A stretch of DNA of 64,000 bases from Ligula intestinalis. Its lineage: Eukaryota; Platyhelminthes; Cestoda; Diphyllobothriidea; Diphyllobothriidae. A program made the translations under genes and the position numbers. Positions 9,263 through 20,934 of the stretch are shown one piece after another. Below the pieces are notes generated by a model. That model was given only the letters and a program-made list of their open reading frames with translations, had not been told where the DNA came from and ran no database searches. Within the stretch, counting starts at the first letter, position 1; the number at the start of each line of letters is the position of its first letter. The DNA is taken from positions 49,026,941 through 49,090,940 of the forward strand of contig JAYGXS010000003.1 in NCBI GenBank assembly GCA_036362985.1, given 5' to 3'.

Positions 9263-12200
9263 CAGCTTTTAAGCATTTTTTCTTATGCAGCTGTCTTTGT
9301 GTGTCATAGTTTCAGAACCACACAATCACGTGAACTCTTTGCCGAGAAAAATGAACGTCCACTGCAAAAGTCGCGATTGAATATGCTTAAAATTGATTGA
9401 GAAAAAGTCTAAAAAATGTTAACTCTTGAAAAAAGCTTTACTTATATATTTTGGCGTGTGATGTCTGCGTACTTTAATTTTTTTGATGATTAAGTCAAGA
9501 TTAGAATGGGAAATTTTGGCCAGTGGATTGATTTCCCTAGCGATTAGGGATATCTCTTCTGTTATAAATGAAAGAGCTAAACGTTTAATCTAAAACAGAA
9601 CAGTTTTCAGCATATTTGGTTACTTCTAGACTCAGTTCTACAATAACAAATGCAAAGCAGAGTGGCAATAATATCAACGGAGATTTTTGAAAATAAACTG
9701 CTTCGCAATGTCCCGTGAAAACTTTGTCAAATGTTTGTTATGTTAACTGTCTCCAACTTCACATCGATTGTACAATTAATTTGGTTGCCATTTACTAATA
9801 AAGTTCTCAAAGGAATTCCTTGCCTGTAACTACTCAAGTATAAAATATAAATTTAATATGGAGTATAGCAAAGAACAACCTTAAAAGTTTATTACTCAAT
9901 TTTATGATACATAACTTGGCGGATTTGCAAAATATAACTTTTAAAACTTATTTCGCACTTCTTTTCTGAAAATTAATGCGTTATCGCCTAATTACACTAA
10001 TCTCAATTTCATGGACCCAAAACAAAATTTTCCGTTTTGTGAACAGATATATTAAAAAATTTCTGCTCTTCATGAATTTTCTTTTATAGTGCAACATGCA
10101 CACATAAAAAGTTCTTTTCCGCAGCGTTAAATAGCATAGGAAATTCCTCGGATCTCAACATACGCTGGATTTCGCCCATTTTCGCCTCTATTTTCTCCCA
10201 GTTTTCTGATCTGAACGAAATTAACTTCTAGTAAACAACATTCTGCGCCTCAAGTCAACCCAATGAACTAAATAAACAACCTCAAGTGTGCGTTAAATCC
10301 TCCAATCCCAACCTTTCATCAGATATGTTATCTACTGTAGGACTCGGCTAGCCTCCTAGCTGGTCGTGCGCTCCGAAATTAAACTTCTTCCTGTTTATTT
10401 TCCGTTCCTCTGCCTACGGTTAAAACTATTCCTTCTACTCTGATCTTCCCAAGACCTATCGCTTCCATCTCCTAAGAAACTGAGCCTGGAAGTTCGCAGC
10501 CGTCAAGGCTAAACCCCAATAGCCTTAACACATCACACGATAGAGCTAATGCTGCGAGCTAATGGGTAGTCTTCGGCACCTGCTGAATGTTCGCGGGGCG
10601 GCACCTCTTCACAGATTCATTGGCAAGTAGGTTTTCAGAATATGGCATAAAATTCCTCGGGGAAGGTCGAAGTCGTCCCAGAGGAAACGATTTTAACTGC
10701 AGATGCGCAGTACACAACTTCCACAACAGAGTAACTGCTGATTAATGCTATCAGTCAGGACCCAAGAGGTACGGGATTTTAACACTGAACACATCCAAAG
10801 ACTTAAGAAATCATTTGTCTGGCACAAAACTGAGGAAGCCAGATGGCTGCTGGCCGTTCCTGAGTGCCATGAATGTACACGTGAAAAACCAGTATAGTCT
10901 TTGAAATACCTTCGGGTGATTTTACTGTAAAGGTAAACCGTGATTTATGGAACCTTGGACCGACTTCACGTAGTGAGTGCGGTTTTGAGAACAGTGACCA
11001 GAAAAAAAAGGTGTTCGCTTATTCTCATTTTTTAAACCCACATTGGAACCTACAGACATTCCATAAAAAAAATTAATTTTCGCAGGAAGTGGTGCTTATC
11101 ATAAAACATAGATATGTGTCTGTCAGTCAAATTTACACATTAGGCACGAGTTTGAGAACCTTCGATCGTCGCGTTTTTTCTTCGTGACCATTATTATTTC
11201 GAAGTACTTTAGTAGCACCCTCAGCACTTTCTATCGCCTTTCTTATCCCGACTTCGTCAGTGTCTTAGTGAAGCATTTTGTTTGATACAATTTGGGCGTT
11301 TTTCTAAGTGTTTGCATCTTTATGTAAATTGCCTTACATTTTACCAGTTCTACCACCATTCGTAGGCATCGATTATTTCGAAGACTATGAAAATCTTTCT
11401 GACTCTCGCTGATCTGGCATGGATAGAAATCAGACTAAATGGAAGATTCCGGTTTTTCTTTATTTACAGTCGGTATATGATCATGAAAATTCATCATTAA
11501 GCTGGCATATTGGACCTAGCCTATACTCGATAAACAATTATGGGTAGAACTATCTTGTGGGACCGCCTAAAATAAATTCCGCCAACCTAAGGCCACATTT
11601 CCACCAATAGGAATTGTCTACTATTCTTATTGGTCAATAAGGATCAGTAACTTAAGCAACAGGAGTTTATTTAAGTTGACTTAATTATATCTAGCTCCCT
11701 TAAACAATTATAAATGACTTTAATTTACATTAAATTGTTCACTTTGCTCGCAATTGAACACACACACTCCTTAATCCGATATTTAACCTTAAACCACGAA
11801 TTCCGTTGGGCGGGTGAGTTTATTTTTAAGGGGCCTCAAAATACAGTTTTGCCCAATTATGAAATGTCAGAAAGCAAGGTCTGCGTTCGTTCAGCACTAA
11901 ACGTTGTAAGATAGCTGTCTGTGCCCCAACAGGCTAAATCACTTGGGGCCCTGTGCGAGGAGAGGCCTGGAAGGCAGTTGAACTGAAAACTGAATCATCT
12001 CTCAAACCAGAACAGGTACCTCAATTTGTGACCCATGTTTCCTTTCAACATGCAGATGTTAATTTGTTTTCAAGTTATACTCTTCCTCCTACGTCACAAT
12101 TCAAACACTGCTGTCCTAGATATGATTGATAGGCCCTTTATTGCCCTTCGTTCTTTGTACCACGCAGCTACAAGCATATTCCAGCACCTTTTCTCACGCC

Positions 12201-12640
12201 AATACAACCCGTTTTTATTGGTTTATTAGTGACTCCTACAACCCTGCTTGAAGTGGAGAGAATAGTATTCATCTTGAGGCCATTCCCTTTTTAGCGAAAC
12301 TCAACGAACTCCGATGAGAAAGTAAGTACACAGGACAAGTTTTGAAATAAAAATATTCCTTAAGATTGTATTTTCGACTCTTTTTTCAGATTAAGTCTCC
12401 TGGCGTGTAAACATTCTCCCAGTTAGTGAGTGGACTGACAGAATCGCGGAGCGTTAATGTTTGAGCTGGGTTTGGTCGAAAATCACACCGATTCGGTAGG
12501 TTGGTTTGGCAGCTAAAAGTTCAGAGTTAAAGGGCTAGGTAACATTTTTGAAACAGCACGTGGCCCGGGCACCGTAAAATTCTACGGAACCATAATGATA
12601 AATAGAAAAAAGACACAAGGGGGTCGAAGAAAGTACAATG
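9263..12640. other. AT-rich intergenic DNA
   Basis: No gene seen. The stretch 10115-10230 resembles 13620-13700 and 36690-36760 (shared CATACTAAATAGCATAG and TGATTTCGCC-type words). The stretch 10370-10560 resembles 15430-15530 and 22800-22960. Both are therefore copies of unclassified repeats. Confidence 0.5.
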
Positions 12641-12649
12641 TGGACGTAA

Positions 12650-12868
12650 TTTTATGCTAAATGCCGAAATTTGCGAAAGGTCAATAATTTATCGTAAACC
12701 GGAATTAGCACATATACGAAAACTCTGAAAAAATAATGAGGAAGCTCAGGCGAATTTGAATTTTGAAAAACACTAGCTCGTTCAATCCTGCATCGAAGCC
12801 TTCGCTTGATCACATTGGACACACTATCACCCTTGAAAGGGAAGAAAACGCACACCAGCTTTTTTGGC
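12650..12868 (-). pseudogene. PLE fragment, head-to-head copy 1
   Basis: The minus-strand frame shows FFPFKGDSVSNVIKRRLRC, the linker between reverse transcriptase and GIY-YIG domain in PLEs. The part further downstream (12650-12770) also recurs at about 35400-35490. It faces the plus-strand copy that begins near 12855, so the two form a head-to-head pair. Confidence 0.65.
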
Positions 12869-13190
12869 ACTGACGTGTTCAATGCTCTGCTCAATAGAGC
12901 CACCGGAATCTGTGCTTCAGATATGATCGACAAAGGGTTCGGTCTCCTCAAGAAAGTATGTCTTGGAAACGACTATCCGGAGAAATACATCAACAAGAAT
13001 CGCCACCACAGACAAGAAAACCCTCCCGAAATATCGATGCCAAAAAATCCGGTGAGAATTTTCCTTTCTTTCAAGGGTGATAGTCTATTCAACTTTATCA
13101 AGCGAAGACTTCGATGCACGATTGAACGAAAGTACACCGCCTCCAAATTTTTGCACAAAAGTTCTGATTTTTTGTTAGGAAAAATCAAAT
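12855..13190 (+). pseudogene. PLE fragment, head-to-head copy 2
   Basis: The plus-strand frame shows GNDYPEKYINKN, then IFLSFKGDSLFNFIKRRLRC, which is the same linker as in the minus-strand fragment next to it. Neither the palm nor the GIY-YIG core can be seen, so it is an internal fragment. Confidence 0.7.
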
Positions 13191-13369
13191 TTCCTTACAA
13201 TACGCAATTTCCACAGATGTGAGAAATATCTATCAATGAGACCAACAACTTCAAACATAATCGTCAGGTGCATGCATAAACATACTATTTTCTTTATCAC
13301 AAAATAACTTTAGTCAAGTTTTACCATACATATTTCAGGCATTGGATCATAACTAGTTTAAGATAGTCA

Positions 13370-13860
13370 TTTAAATTCCGGAAAATGTTCGTCCTGTTTG
13401 AGTGTTTTCAAGCTTTCTTCCATAAATCCAGATTCTCTTCGATTTTTATCTCGAAACCTTTAATACAAGGTACTTCTTCAAAGCATTTACCAAAAACATG
13501 ACTTTTGAATATTAGTGGGCCATATTTGCAAACCGCCCAAACTACCAAAGCACATTGTCGAGCAACCAGAGCGTCGTCAGCAGAAGTCTGACATTCTTAT
13601 GTAACCAAATAAGAGATTTGACTCTGTCATACTAAATAGCATAGAAAATTCGTTCGATGTCAGACTACCTCTGATTTCGCCAAAATTGATGCCTTTCACC
13701 CCTATATATACTGGACTAAACAGTCAGTTTTCCTTACTTAAAGGCATTCTCAGGATTAAATCCACTCGTTAGATCAAAATAACGTGAACAAGTTTATGCT
13801 AAAATACCAAGCAAAATTTCGATCCTGAAATTTACATAAACTCCAACCGCATTCTCTTAA
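13370..13860 (+). repeat. AT-rich interspersed repeat, copy 1
   Basis: Matches 35740-35960 and 36690-36920 in order and orientation (for example GGCATTCTCAGGATTAAAT in both), with about 700 bases present only in the second copy. No coding potential is recognised. Confidence 0.65.
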
Positions 13861-14269
13861 GAAAACTAGCCCTGGGATACACACATGCACTTCGTGGTCC
13901 TGTCTCGGTTGCCTGTTGCAATGCTGCATCTCTCGCGCGCGTATTACCTAGTGCAGCTTCGTTCTCGGCCAATCAACGCTGGATGCCCAAATTGGCCAAT
14001 CAGAATCAAAGGTGTCTTGCACACGCTTTTGCTCGAGGCGCTGTGACGCGTTCCCCACTCTCTCTCTCTACTTCTCACTCGGAACACCGCTTTAGCACGG
14101 GCATACGTCTGCCTGCTAAATCATTTCAACCTATTCTACAACCTTTCTATACAGCATACAATACGGGCATCCCAAGATACTTACTTGAGAAGAAAAGTAA
14201 TTATTTGGGAGACTGCCAACTTTAATGTATTGAAATATCGGCATCCTAAGAGATATAAGCATTATCAAG

Positions 14270-14410
14270 TGAAGTCCTTTTGCAATGAGTAACATTTATT
14301 GTGTAAATTTTCGAGTCTGCCTTCCCTTCCTCAGCTCATCGTCAGATAAACGAGAGAAGTACGAAAACAATTAACTTAGAGGGACGCCTAACACAAGATC
14401 CCATGGTTGC
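14270..14410 (-). repeat. PLE-arm-like repeat with weak hammerhead words
   Basis: On the minus strand CTGACGA is followed 21 bases later by CTCGAAAAT, and GAG/CTC could pair next to the core. The sequence then runs into ACAATAAA, as in the PLE arms. The similarity is loose and no coding fragment adjoins it. Confidence 0.3.
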
Positions 14411-14739
14411 GCAAAGTTTAATCCAATGAGCGTCACCTGCGTTTAATTATCCGATTGATAGTGGCTGTTTACACGTCCATCTGGCCTTGAGGTCTAAATG
14501 GCATCCAAATCGATGTGCCTGTAAATGCATGCATCGCCCGAGTCCATTGCCTCCAAGAAGTCGCGACACTTCCTAGTTGAACAGGCGTCAGCAATTTGGG
14601 TTTCCTCTCATGAAATTTTGTGTCCTGTGTCCGGTGTGTGCATGACAACCTGGGATAGATGGTCTCGGCTCCTCACCGCTAACTGGTGTTCATTTATATG
14701 AGCGATATATATTTCCCGATTTTGCTGCAATAGACTGCA

Positions 14740-15290
14740 TCACAACTGGTAAATGGCAGTTGAAAAAATGATCTTCTATTGAAATAGCCTCTCAGTGATT
14801 GGCACAGAGTCAGCGGTTCCCTCTCCGCTTCTAAAACTAAACGATCGTGGCGTCCTTGAAGGCCTACGGGATTTGGCATTGATTCCAAATCTCCTGGCTG
14901 AGCATGGGTGAAGTTATTCATAATTTGATGGCCACTTAATTTCCATTTCTCAATAGGGATAGCGTCTGATGCGGGTGCTTTCCTACCGGAGATTCGCTGT
15001 ACGGCCCTTATGATTTCTCAAAGAATCGGTGAGAGCTCGAGGTCGACGTTGTTCTCCACATGAGGCAGTCGATTGATGGCGGCATCGAAAATGGGAAAGG
15101 GGCGGTTGAGGACATTTTATAAGTACTCGGCCAAGTGCTTCAGAATTGGCTTCTTCTCAGTGGGTAAGGTAGTTCCGTCAGCGCTGAGAAGAGGAGCTGT
15201 TCCTTTGGCCGGGGGACCGTAGAGAGTCTTGAGCGCAGCGAAGACGTTATGTGGTGACTCACTCCGCACAGATGTGAAGGCTCACCGCGG
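14740..15290 (-). pseudogene. RTE-type reverse transcriptase fragment
   Basis: The minus-strand frames give LYGPPAKGTAPLLSADGT, then LNRPFP and a stretch with LPHVENNVDLELSP, then GRKAPASDAIP. This order is the N-terminal part of the reverse transcriptase in flatworm RTE-like elements. A following frame with LCQSLRGYF may be the degraded next motif. There are several frameshifts and no catalytic box, so this is a dead fragment. Confidence 0.7.
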
Positions 15291-15540
15291 CCAACGGGTG
15301 CACATGCACCGGCTACCTATGACCGCCTTTCTAGCCAATCAGCCTTAAAGGCCAACTCACAAGGACCTCAATGTGGGGACTGTCCTCAGGACGAGACTGC
15401 AGGCCAAGCCGCCCTAGAGGATGGATGGACGCTCCGACAGTCCAATGATTCCTAACAATTCTTCATCCATAACTCACCTTCTCCTAAGGATCCGGGCCTG
15501 CAGGTCGTATTGCGAGGGTTGAACTTGTAAAGTCAAGTCA
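15290..15540 (+). repeat. Unclassified interspersed repeat, copy A
   Basis: Shares a series of words with 22640-22990 in the same order (CAATGTGG near 15370, CATTCCTAACA-type words, GGGCCTGCAGGTCGTA). The left part may be a different repeat. No coding content is recognised. Confidence 0.45.
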
Positions 15541-16232
15541 ATTTTATTCAAGAAAATATAGGCAAATGCCTTTGAACTCCCTCTTGGTACATATTATGTA
15601 AGAAAAGCATCGGCACAGCCGAGCCTTCCAAAAAAGTCGTTAACAAAATTGTAGACGACTTCTCGTTTGTTGCAAGTAATACACTCCCACTCATTTAACA
15701 TGAGCCAGCAGTGTAACTGAGCAAGAAGAGCAGACAGTGAAAAAACTCCTAAGGCATGGCTCATAATTCAAAATGGAATTTCATTTGTGGTTTTTAGGAG
15801 AAAAACTGTCGCTCGTGGGGGAAAGAATGTAAATGATAGGAGCAGGATGCTTCTGTGAATGTTGGTGGCAGCCATGGCGTCTATTACGAATAATATCTAC
15901 ATCCGAAGGGCCATACGAAGAGGAGTCACGAGAAAGTCCCCAAGAACCGGAGTTGCGACCATGACACGCCCTTGCTGTGTCAAGAGCAGAGGAACCCGCC
16001 ACGTCGCCAGCAGTCAGTTTTAAGGTCGATACGAAATAGGGCGTGACAGGGCCGCGTAGCCTCGGACCTTAGGTGTGGTAGATGTAACCTCAGATGCGAT
16101 CAGCGCAGTTCGCATAGTGAGCAGAGACATCGGGTAGCTAATATGGGTTCAAAAACTTTTTGATTAAATAATAATACTTAAATTTACTATTAGTCTATAT
16201 TTATAGCATTGCAGTGTTTGGATTCAGAGCAC
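15541..16232 (-). other. Probable 3' untranslated tail of CR1-like element
   Basis: Follows the stop codon of the CR1-like frame (16233). Part of it (15718-15860, containing AAAAACTGTCGCTC) recurs at 45965-46035, as expected for a repeat-borne sequence. The end of the element is not defined. Confidence 0.4.
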
Positions 16233-16910
16233 TCAATTTCGACGGCACTCCTTAAATCGGTACTGATAAAGTTTTGCCTTGAAAACCTCCACGGATGGGG
16301 ACATGACAAACTCGGCAGGAAGGGCATTCCATGCCTGGATTACCCTCTTAGAGAAAAGAATTTTCTTGGGTCAAGTCTTGCCCCAGTCACACGTAATTTG
16401 AGAGGGTGTCCTCGCAGCCTAGAGGTGGTGGCCTGCTCAAAGAAGTCATTTGTTTGGAGGCAGCAATCCTGTACACGCAGCATGCGAAATGCCTGGATTA
16501 GGTCCCCGCGTAGCTGCCTGTAATCCAGAGGAAACAAGTCAAGATTTACCAATCGGGTCTCATAAGGGAGGTTCCGTTGGCCTCGTACTAATTTTGTTGC
16601 GCGTCTTTGTACCCTTTCAAGGTTTTTTGTCTTTGGCTGTCCAAGGTCTCCAGGCTTGGATGGCGAATTCCAGTTGGGGTCGCACGAACGTTCCGAAGAC
16701 CTTGCCAAATACAACTTTATCAAACTTAGCAAAGGCGCGCTTGATTAGATACAAGCTCGACATTGCGGATTTAGCCGCCTTCAGGCAGTGGAGTGATGGC
16801 TTCAGTGAAAGCGTGAACCACACTCTCAGGTCCTTCTGAGCCTTTACCTCTGGCAGCGGTATGTGATTCAGGTAATACACCCTCCGCGGCGCAGTGTTGG
16901 TTCTACCGAA

Positions 16911-17783
16911 TCACATTAAGTTGCATTTGGCCGCATTGAATGGCATGAGCCAAAGGTTCGACCATTGCTCCAGTCGGTGCAAATTTGCCTGGAGATTTAA
17001 TCCATCGCCTTGGTTTCGTATGACCTTCCAAAGTTTTCGGTCATCAGCAAACATTACAATTTCGCAGTCTAGTCTGCGTATGCAGTCATCAATATATATA
17101 AGGAAGAGGATAGGGCCAAGAACAGAACCCTTGGGAACCCCGCTCTCAACTGCTACCTCCGCCGACCGCTGTTCGCCAATACATACGGTCTGGGTACGAA
17201 CAGTCAAGAAGTTTGCGATCCACTGTAAAAGATTGCCCCTTACCCCTATACGGCTGAGCTTGTATAAGAGACGTTGATGAGGCAAAGTGTAAAACGCCTT
17301 CTTGAAGTGTACGAAGACTGTATGCACCGTATTCCCTTCATCGGGCGCTCGGGTCCATTGTTTTAGACAATAGAGCAGCTTGGTCAAGTAGGACCTTCCC
17401 CTGCGGAATCCGTGCTGCTTGTCAGAAAGAAGTTGACTTTGCTCCAAAAAGTGCATCAGCTCGCGTTTGACTATGCGTTCCATGAGCTTGCAGAATATTG
17501 AGGTGAGGCTGACCGGTCTGTAGTTATTTGCGGTCGCCCGACTCCCACTTTTGTTGATGGGTGAGATCCACACTGCCTTCCAATCGGGCGGCACTTGTCC
17601 AGTATTAAGAGAAGCTCGAAAGAGTAGGTACAGGGATACCGCCAACTCTATGGCTAGCTCTTTTAATAGCTTTGCAGGTATCTCATCCGGACCTGACGAC
17701 TTCGTTTCTTTGAGCTGTAGAAGTTCCCACAGAACGGTAGCTTCCGTGAGTGCAACTGCGTCTATGGTCTGGACCTTACCCAC
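16911..17783 (-). pseudogene. CR1-like reverse transcriptase, catalytic residues lost
   Basis: An open frame of 290 codons covering most of the polymerase: SSGPDEIPAKLL (29-40), NNYRPVSLTSIFCKLMERI (86-104), QHGFRRGRS (123-131), motif A (157-168), GVPKGSVLGP (215-224) and the FADD box (245-248). In motif A the usual D-F-x-K-A-F-D reads H-F-K-K-A-F-Y, so the metal-binding Asp is His159 and the second Asp is Tyr165. The polymerase should therefore be inactive even though the frame is long. The region continues with frameshifts into 16340-16880, where VRPQLEFAIQAW and RRATKLV are visible. Confidence 0.9.
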
Positions 17784-18092
17784 ACTGCAGTTTACAGCGG
17801 TGAACTCAGTCTCTCTCGTAAAGACCGACTGAAAGAAGCAGGATAGATGTTCCGCCTTTTCGTTTATCTTGCAAATTTCTACACCGTCGTCTGTTTTTCG
17901 CAGAGGAATACGGTCTCTATTTCGAGTGCAGTGTCTAACGTAGCTGTAGAAAAGCTTTGGGTTTCCTACTGCACGGTTTATTAGATTACTCCCGAAGTTT
18001 TGGCGGCTATTTCGTATCAGGCTCTTGACTCTGTTTCTCTGCGCCTTATACTTATTGTGCGATTCTGGGGTCCTCTCTCTGAGATAGGTTTT

Positions 18093-18872
18093 TCACATTC
18101 TTTCTTTGCGGTTTACTTCTCTCTTTAGCGTCGGCGCTAGCCATCGAGGCCTATTTGTTACTTTCTTTACCGTAATAGGACAGAAATCTGTAATTATTCC
18201 GTGTAATACGGCTTTGAATGGCGACCAATCATCGAGAACGCACCCGGTGAATATTTCCCTCCAGTCTATACCGCTCACTGTAGTTTTAATTTGTATGAAG
18301 TCCCCTCTCCAGATGTTGCGTCTGGTTGCAGCACTACGATCGGGCACAGAGAAGAGTGAATAATTCCACTGTAACACTACGTGATTACGTTTTCCGAGAG
18401 GTGGTAAACAATTTACGACGTCCACGCTATCAGGCGCTTTGGTAAGTACGAGGTCTAAGCAATTGCCTTGTTGCCCTTCGCGTAGTCTGATCGGATATAG
18501 GACGTGTTGCGTTAGGAAAGATTCCTGTACTGTGCGCAGGAGTCGTCGATCGAAATTTACTTCTGAGCTGGGCGCAGAATTCACGTTCCAGTTGATATGG
18601 AGAGCGTTAAAGGCTCCCATGATCATGACGTCGGATCTCCTAGCAAATTCTTCGACTCCTTCTATCAGACTAGTGTCTGACTGTTGGTTGCTCGACGGTG
18701 GACGGTAGACTGCCATGATGTCAAGGGTTTGTGACCCCGGCGTTATAACGGTGAGCCATATTGCCTCTATATTGCCCGCAAGGTTTTCGGATTTGTCGGA
18801 CACGAGCAGGCCGTGTCTAACATAAATAAGTACACCCCCACCTTGACGCCTGACTCTATCTTTTCGGAGCAC
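18093..18872 (-). pseudogene. CR1-like endonuclease domain
   Basis: A 259-codon frame with RKDRVRRQGGGVLIYV near its start, MAVYRPPS (53-60), a GDFN motif changed to GAFN (86-89), NCLDLVLT, and RNHVVLQW where the family has an SDH-type catalytic motif. Loss of the motif Asp residues suggests a dead enzyme. A C-terminal NRPRWLAP word links to the polymerase. The start of the domain is missing. Confidence 0.85.
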
Positions 18873-18883
18873 TTGAAACTTAC

Positions 18884-19222
18884 TTAACCATCAGCGATAG
18901 TTCTTCCATTCATTGCGGTACGCGTAGTCTTGGATCTTCTCAGTCTTGCGAGCCATCCAGGCATCGTGCATTTCCCGCAGTCGCTGTTGTCCAAGATGGC
19001 GATTTCGAAAGACGGCTGCTCTTTGTTTACGTCGGTTGGACAGTCAAAGTGGGTTTTGTGCAGCCGGTTTCTCTCGACCGGTTCCACCCACCGGAGTGCA
19101 TTCCTCACTTGAAGATAACTGCTGGGCCTCAATCGCCCATAAGGTGCTAAAAATTGCAGCTCAGAAGGTTGACAAATGACGGCATTATTCATGCCTCGGG
19201 TAGGCTTTTGAGGAGTGGCCAA
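18884..19222 (-). other. Unassigned open frame upstream of CR1-like element
   Basis: A 112-codon minus-strand frame directly upstream of the truncated endonuclease. It has three cysteines near residues 82-87 but no motif I recognise. It could be flanking DNA, a rearranged 5' part of the element, or chance. Confidence 0.2.
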
Positions 19223-19414
19223 ATGATTGATTGAGCGGCGGGCTACACGGCCTTCTTCGTAACGTGGATTCTATGGCATTCTCACGCATGTCGGATCCGA
19301 GCCGCCCACCCCCTTCCGAGTGAAATCCTAGCGTATAGTGTTTGATATACCAGGTCGCCTATGCGGCACGGGCTGTTGTATCGAATGCCCAGGCCGAGAT
19401 ATTGCCGCCCAATG

Positions 19415-19720
19415 ACGTTCTGTGTGAGTCCCCAAAGAGAGAACACGACAAGAAGAGTAAAACGGCAGAAGTCTTTGAGTATTAGAGGTGCAACAAATTT
19501 AGGGAAACAAACGTGTGTAAACGATGTCCATTGAACCAATCAGATTTCCTTCTGAAAGCGTGGGCGGTCCCATTGGCTGTTTAGCTCAGTGGGTGACTGT
19601 ATTCTGAAATCTGAAATATCGATCGATTGACGGGTTGTGAATGTTCGCCCGTGTAGGCCGATCGATAGCCTGCTTAGGTGCAGCTATGCCTCACAAGCTA
19701 CTGCGTGCTAAGGCTGTTCG
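19415..19720 (+). repeat. Unclassified repeat related to 4650-5040
   Basis: Begins TGTGTGAGTCCCC and contains GAGAACACGACAAGAAG, as does the block near 4650. Downstream words are only loosely similar. Confidence 0.4.
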
Positions 19721-19879
19721 TTAGGCCGTCCTAACACGGGCAACCACTGCGCCCATTCCTCGCAGTAATACAGCTGATCTTGCGCTAACTTCTAGGAGGC
19801 TTTAATCTTAGGTTAGAATAAGAGTAATAATTAGGGTGAAGGTTAAACTTACGAGTAGGTGTACGGTAAGGGTGAGAGG

Positions 19880-20015
19880 CAGAATAACATAAGCAAAAAA
19901 GACGAGGTACTGCTATTTCTGGCTTATTAGCCATCATCAGCCGGCATTGGTCAATCTCAGATGGTGCATCATCCGAGACTCAAACCCGGGACCCTTCGTA
20001 GCGTTCAACTTCCAA
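19880..20015 (-). repeat. SINE-like copy with hammerhead core
   Basis: On the minus strand a B-box-like GGGTTTGAGTCTC (about 19977-19989) is followed about 37 bases later by a hammerhead-type core. This is the same layout as the unit at 7547-7690, so I treat it as a second member of the family, without the A box being clear. Confidence 0.5.
19904..19946 (-). ncRNA. Hammerhead ribozyme candidate, second copy
   Basis: Minus strand: CTGATGA (19934-19940), stem II TGGCT/AGCCA closed over AATA, then GAAA (19916-19919). A GTA triplet that could serve as cleavage site follows, then CC able to pair with the GG before CTGATGA. Core junctions are canonical. Stem I is weak beyond two pairs. Confidence 0.6.
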
Positions 20016-20230
20016 CTCCAACTCCGTCTGGAGTTGAGCATGGCTGGCTGATGACGCCCAATAAGCAACACATGACTGTTCCAGTCTCCCTGGTCTCTGT
20101 CGATAACGTTATTCTACCTAGAATACTAGCCACTGCGCGGCTGCTCGCAGGGCTCGAAAGTGAGACCCAAGGCAGGACGGGAAGATGGAGTTCCGTAACC
20201 AATCAGTGAGCGTCCATCCAACAATGATAG
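19985..20230 (+). repeat. Degenerate repeat with CTGATGA word
   Basis: Contains GGCTGGCTGATGACG (about 20043-20057) followed by CCCAATAAGC, close to the hammerhead units above, but GAAA is replaced by CAAC. The following part (20135-20220, with GGCTGCTCGCAGGGCTCGA) recurs at about 34785-34860. A related minus-strand copy lies at 37690-37915. Confidence 0.45.
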
Positions 20231-20350
20231 GGCTAGAGTTAAAGTTAGGGTTAAGGCGAGGTTTAAGGGTACGGTGAAGTTTAGGATTAGGACTTGGTTT
20301 CAGGTTGAACCTCAGTGTAAGTGTTAGATCTAGGGCACAGAATTAATCAT
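20220..20350 (+). repeat. Degenerate TTAGGG-like tract
   Basis: GTTAGGGTTAAGG and related hexamers drift through this stretch. Similar tracts occur at 19800-19880 and 34440-34535. They are too degenerate to be a telomere and look like a recurring part of an interspersed repeat. Confidence 0.5.
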
Positions 20351-20369
20351 CCGTTTAGTATTTTAATGT

Positions 20370-20545
20370 TAGGCCACAAATATCACAGTGTGAGGTTTAT
20401 TATTCCGGCGGCTAACGTATGTAGGTTTCTTCCAATTGACCTAATTGTGAAAAATTAGTGGCCTCGGTTGGATTCTAACTTACACAGCAGCGAAGGCTTT
20501 CGTACAGCCAGCGCTTTACCATTGAACTACGAAGGCAAGCCAAAG
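20370..20545 (-). repeat. tRNA-Arg-like SINE, copy 1
   Basis: On the minus strand CCTTCGTAGTTCAATGG gives an A box, then an anticodon arm GGCT-GTACGAA-AGCC (20495-20509) with ACG at the anticodon position, then a B-box-like TTAGAATCC, followed by a non-tRNA tail. The same head and tail occur at 20935-21125. Confidence 0.7.
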
Positions 20546-20934
20546 CTCTGAGTGATTGGGTAAATTGAATTCGAAGAGTAGCTGGTGAGCGTACAGAGTC
20601 TTTCGATAAATTCTCGTACAAGTTGAAACGTGTTCGTCATTTCATACAGAGCGCGGACAAGTGCATGCCGCTAGGTCACTGTGGGCCACGCCACATGCGG
20701 AGCTTGTAGAAGGTTCTTTTGCGCACACAACGCCGTCTTCATCAACCTGATAGCAGTCGCTTCTGCTGTTGCTAACCAGCGCTCGCAAATTAAATCCAAT
20801 TATTCAAATCTTCCAAACCCTCCTAATAATTAAGTAAACGTAGTAGTCATTCTGGCTGTTTCTAGATGATTGCTTAGGAAATCCTGCCTGTGCAGTCAGC
20901 TTACTGTATCCATAATGGTGAATTCCATACGAGC

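Larger units (their letters stand above)
16233..18886 (-). mobile_element. CR1-like non-LTR retrotransposon, 5'-truncated
   Basis: Minus-strand element with an apurinic-type endonuclease (18093-18872), a linker, a reverse transcriptase (16911-17783), thumb and C-terminal region (16340-16880), and a C-terminal end with RVIQAWNALP stopping at 16233. The 5' end is lost: the endonuclease begins at FQVLRKDR, lacking its first part of about 50 residues. Several frameshifts separate the frames. It resembles the plus-strand element at 23490-27085 in layout and motifs. Confidence 0.85.
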
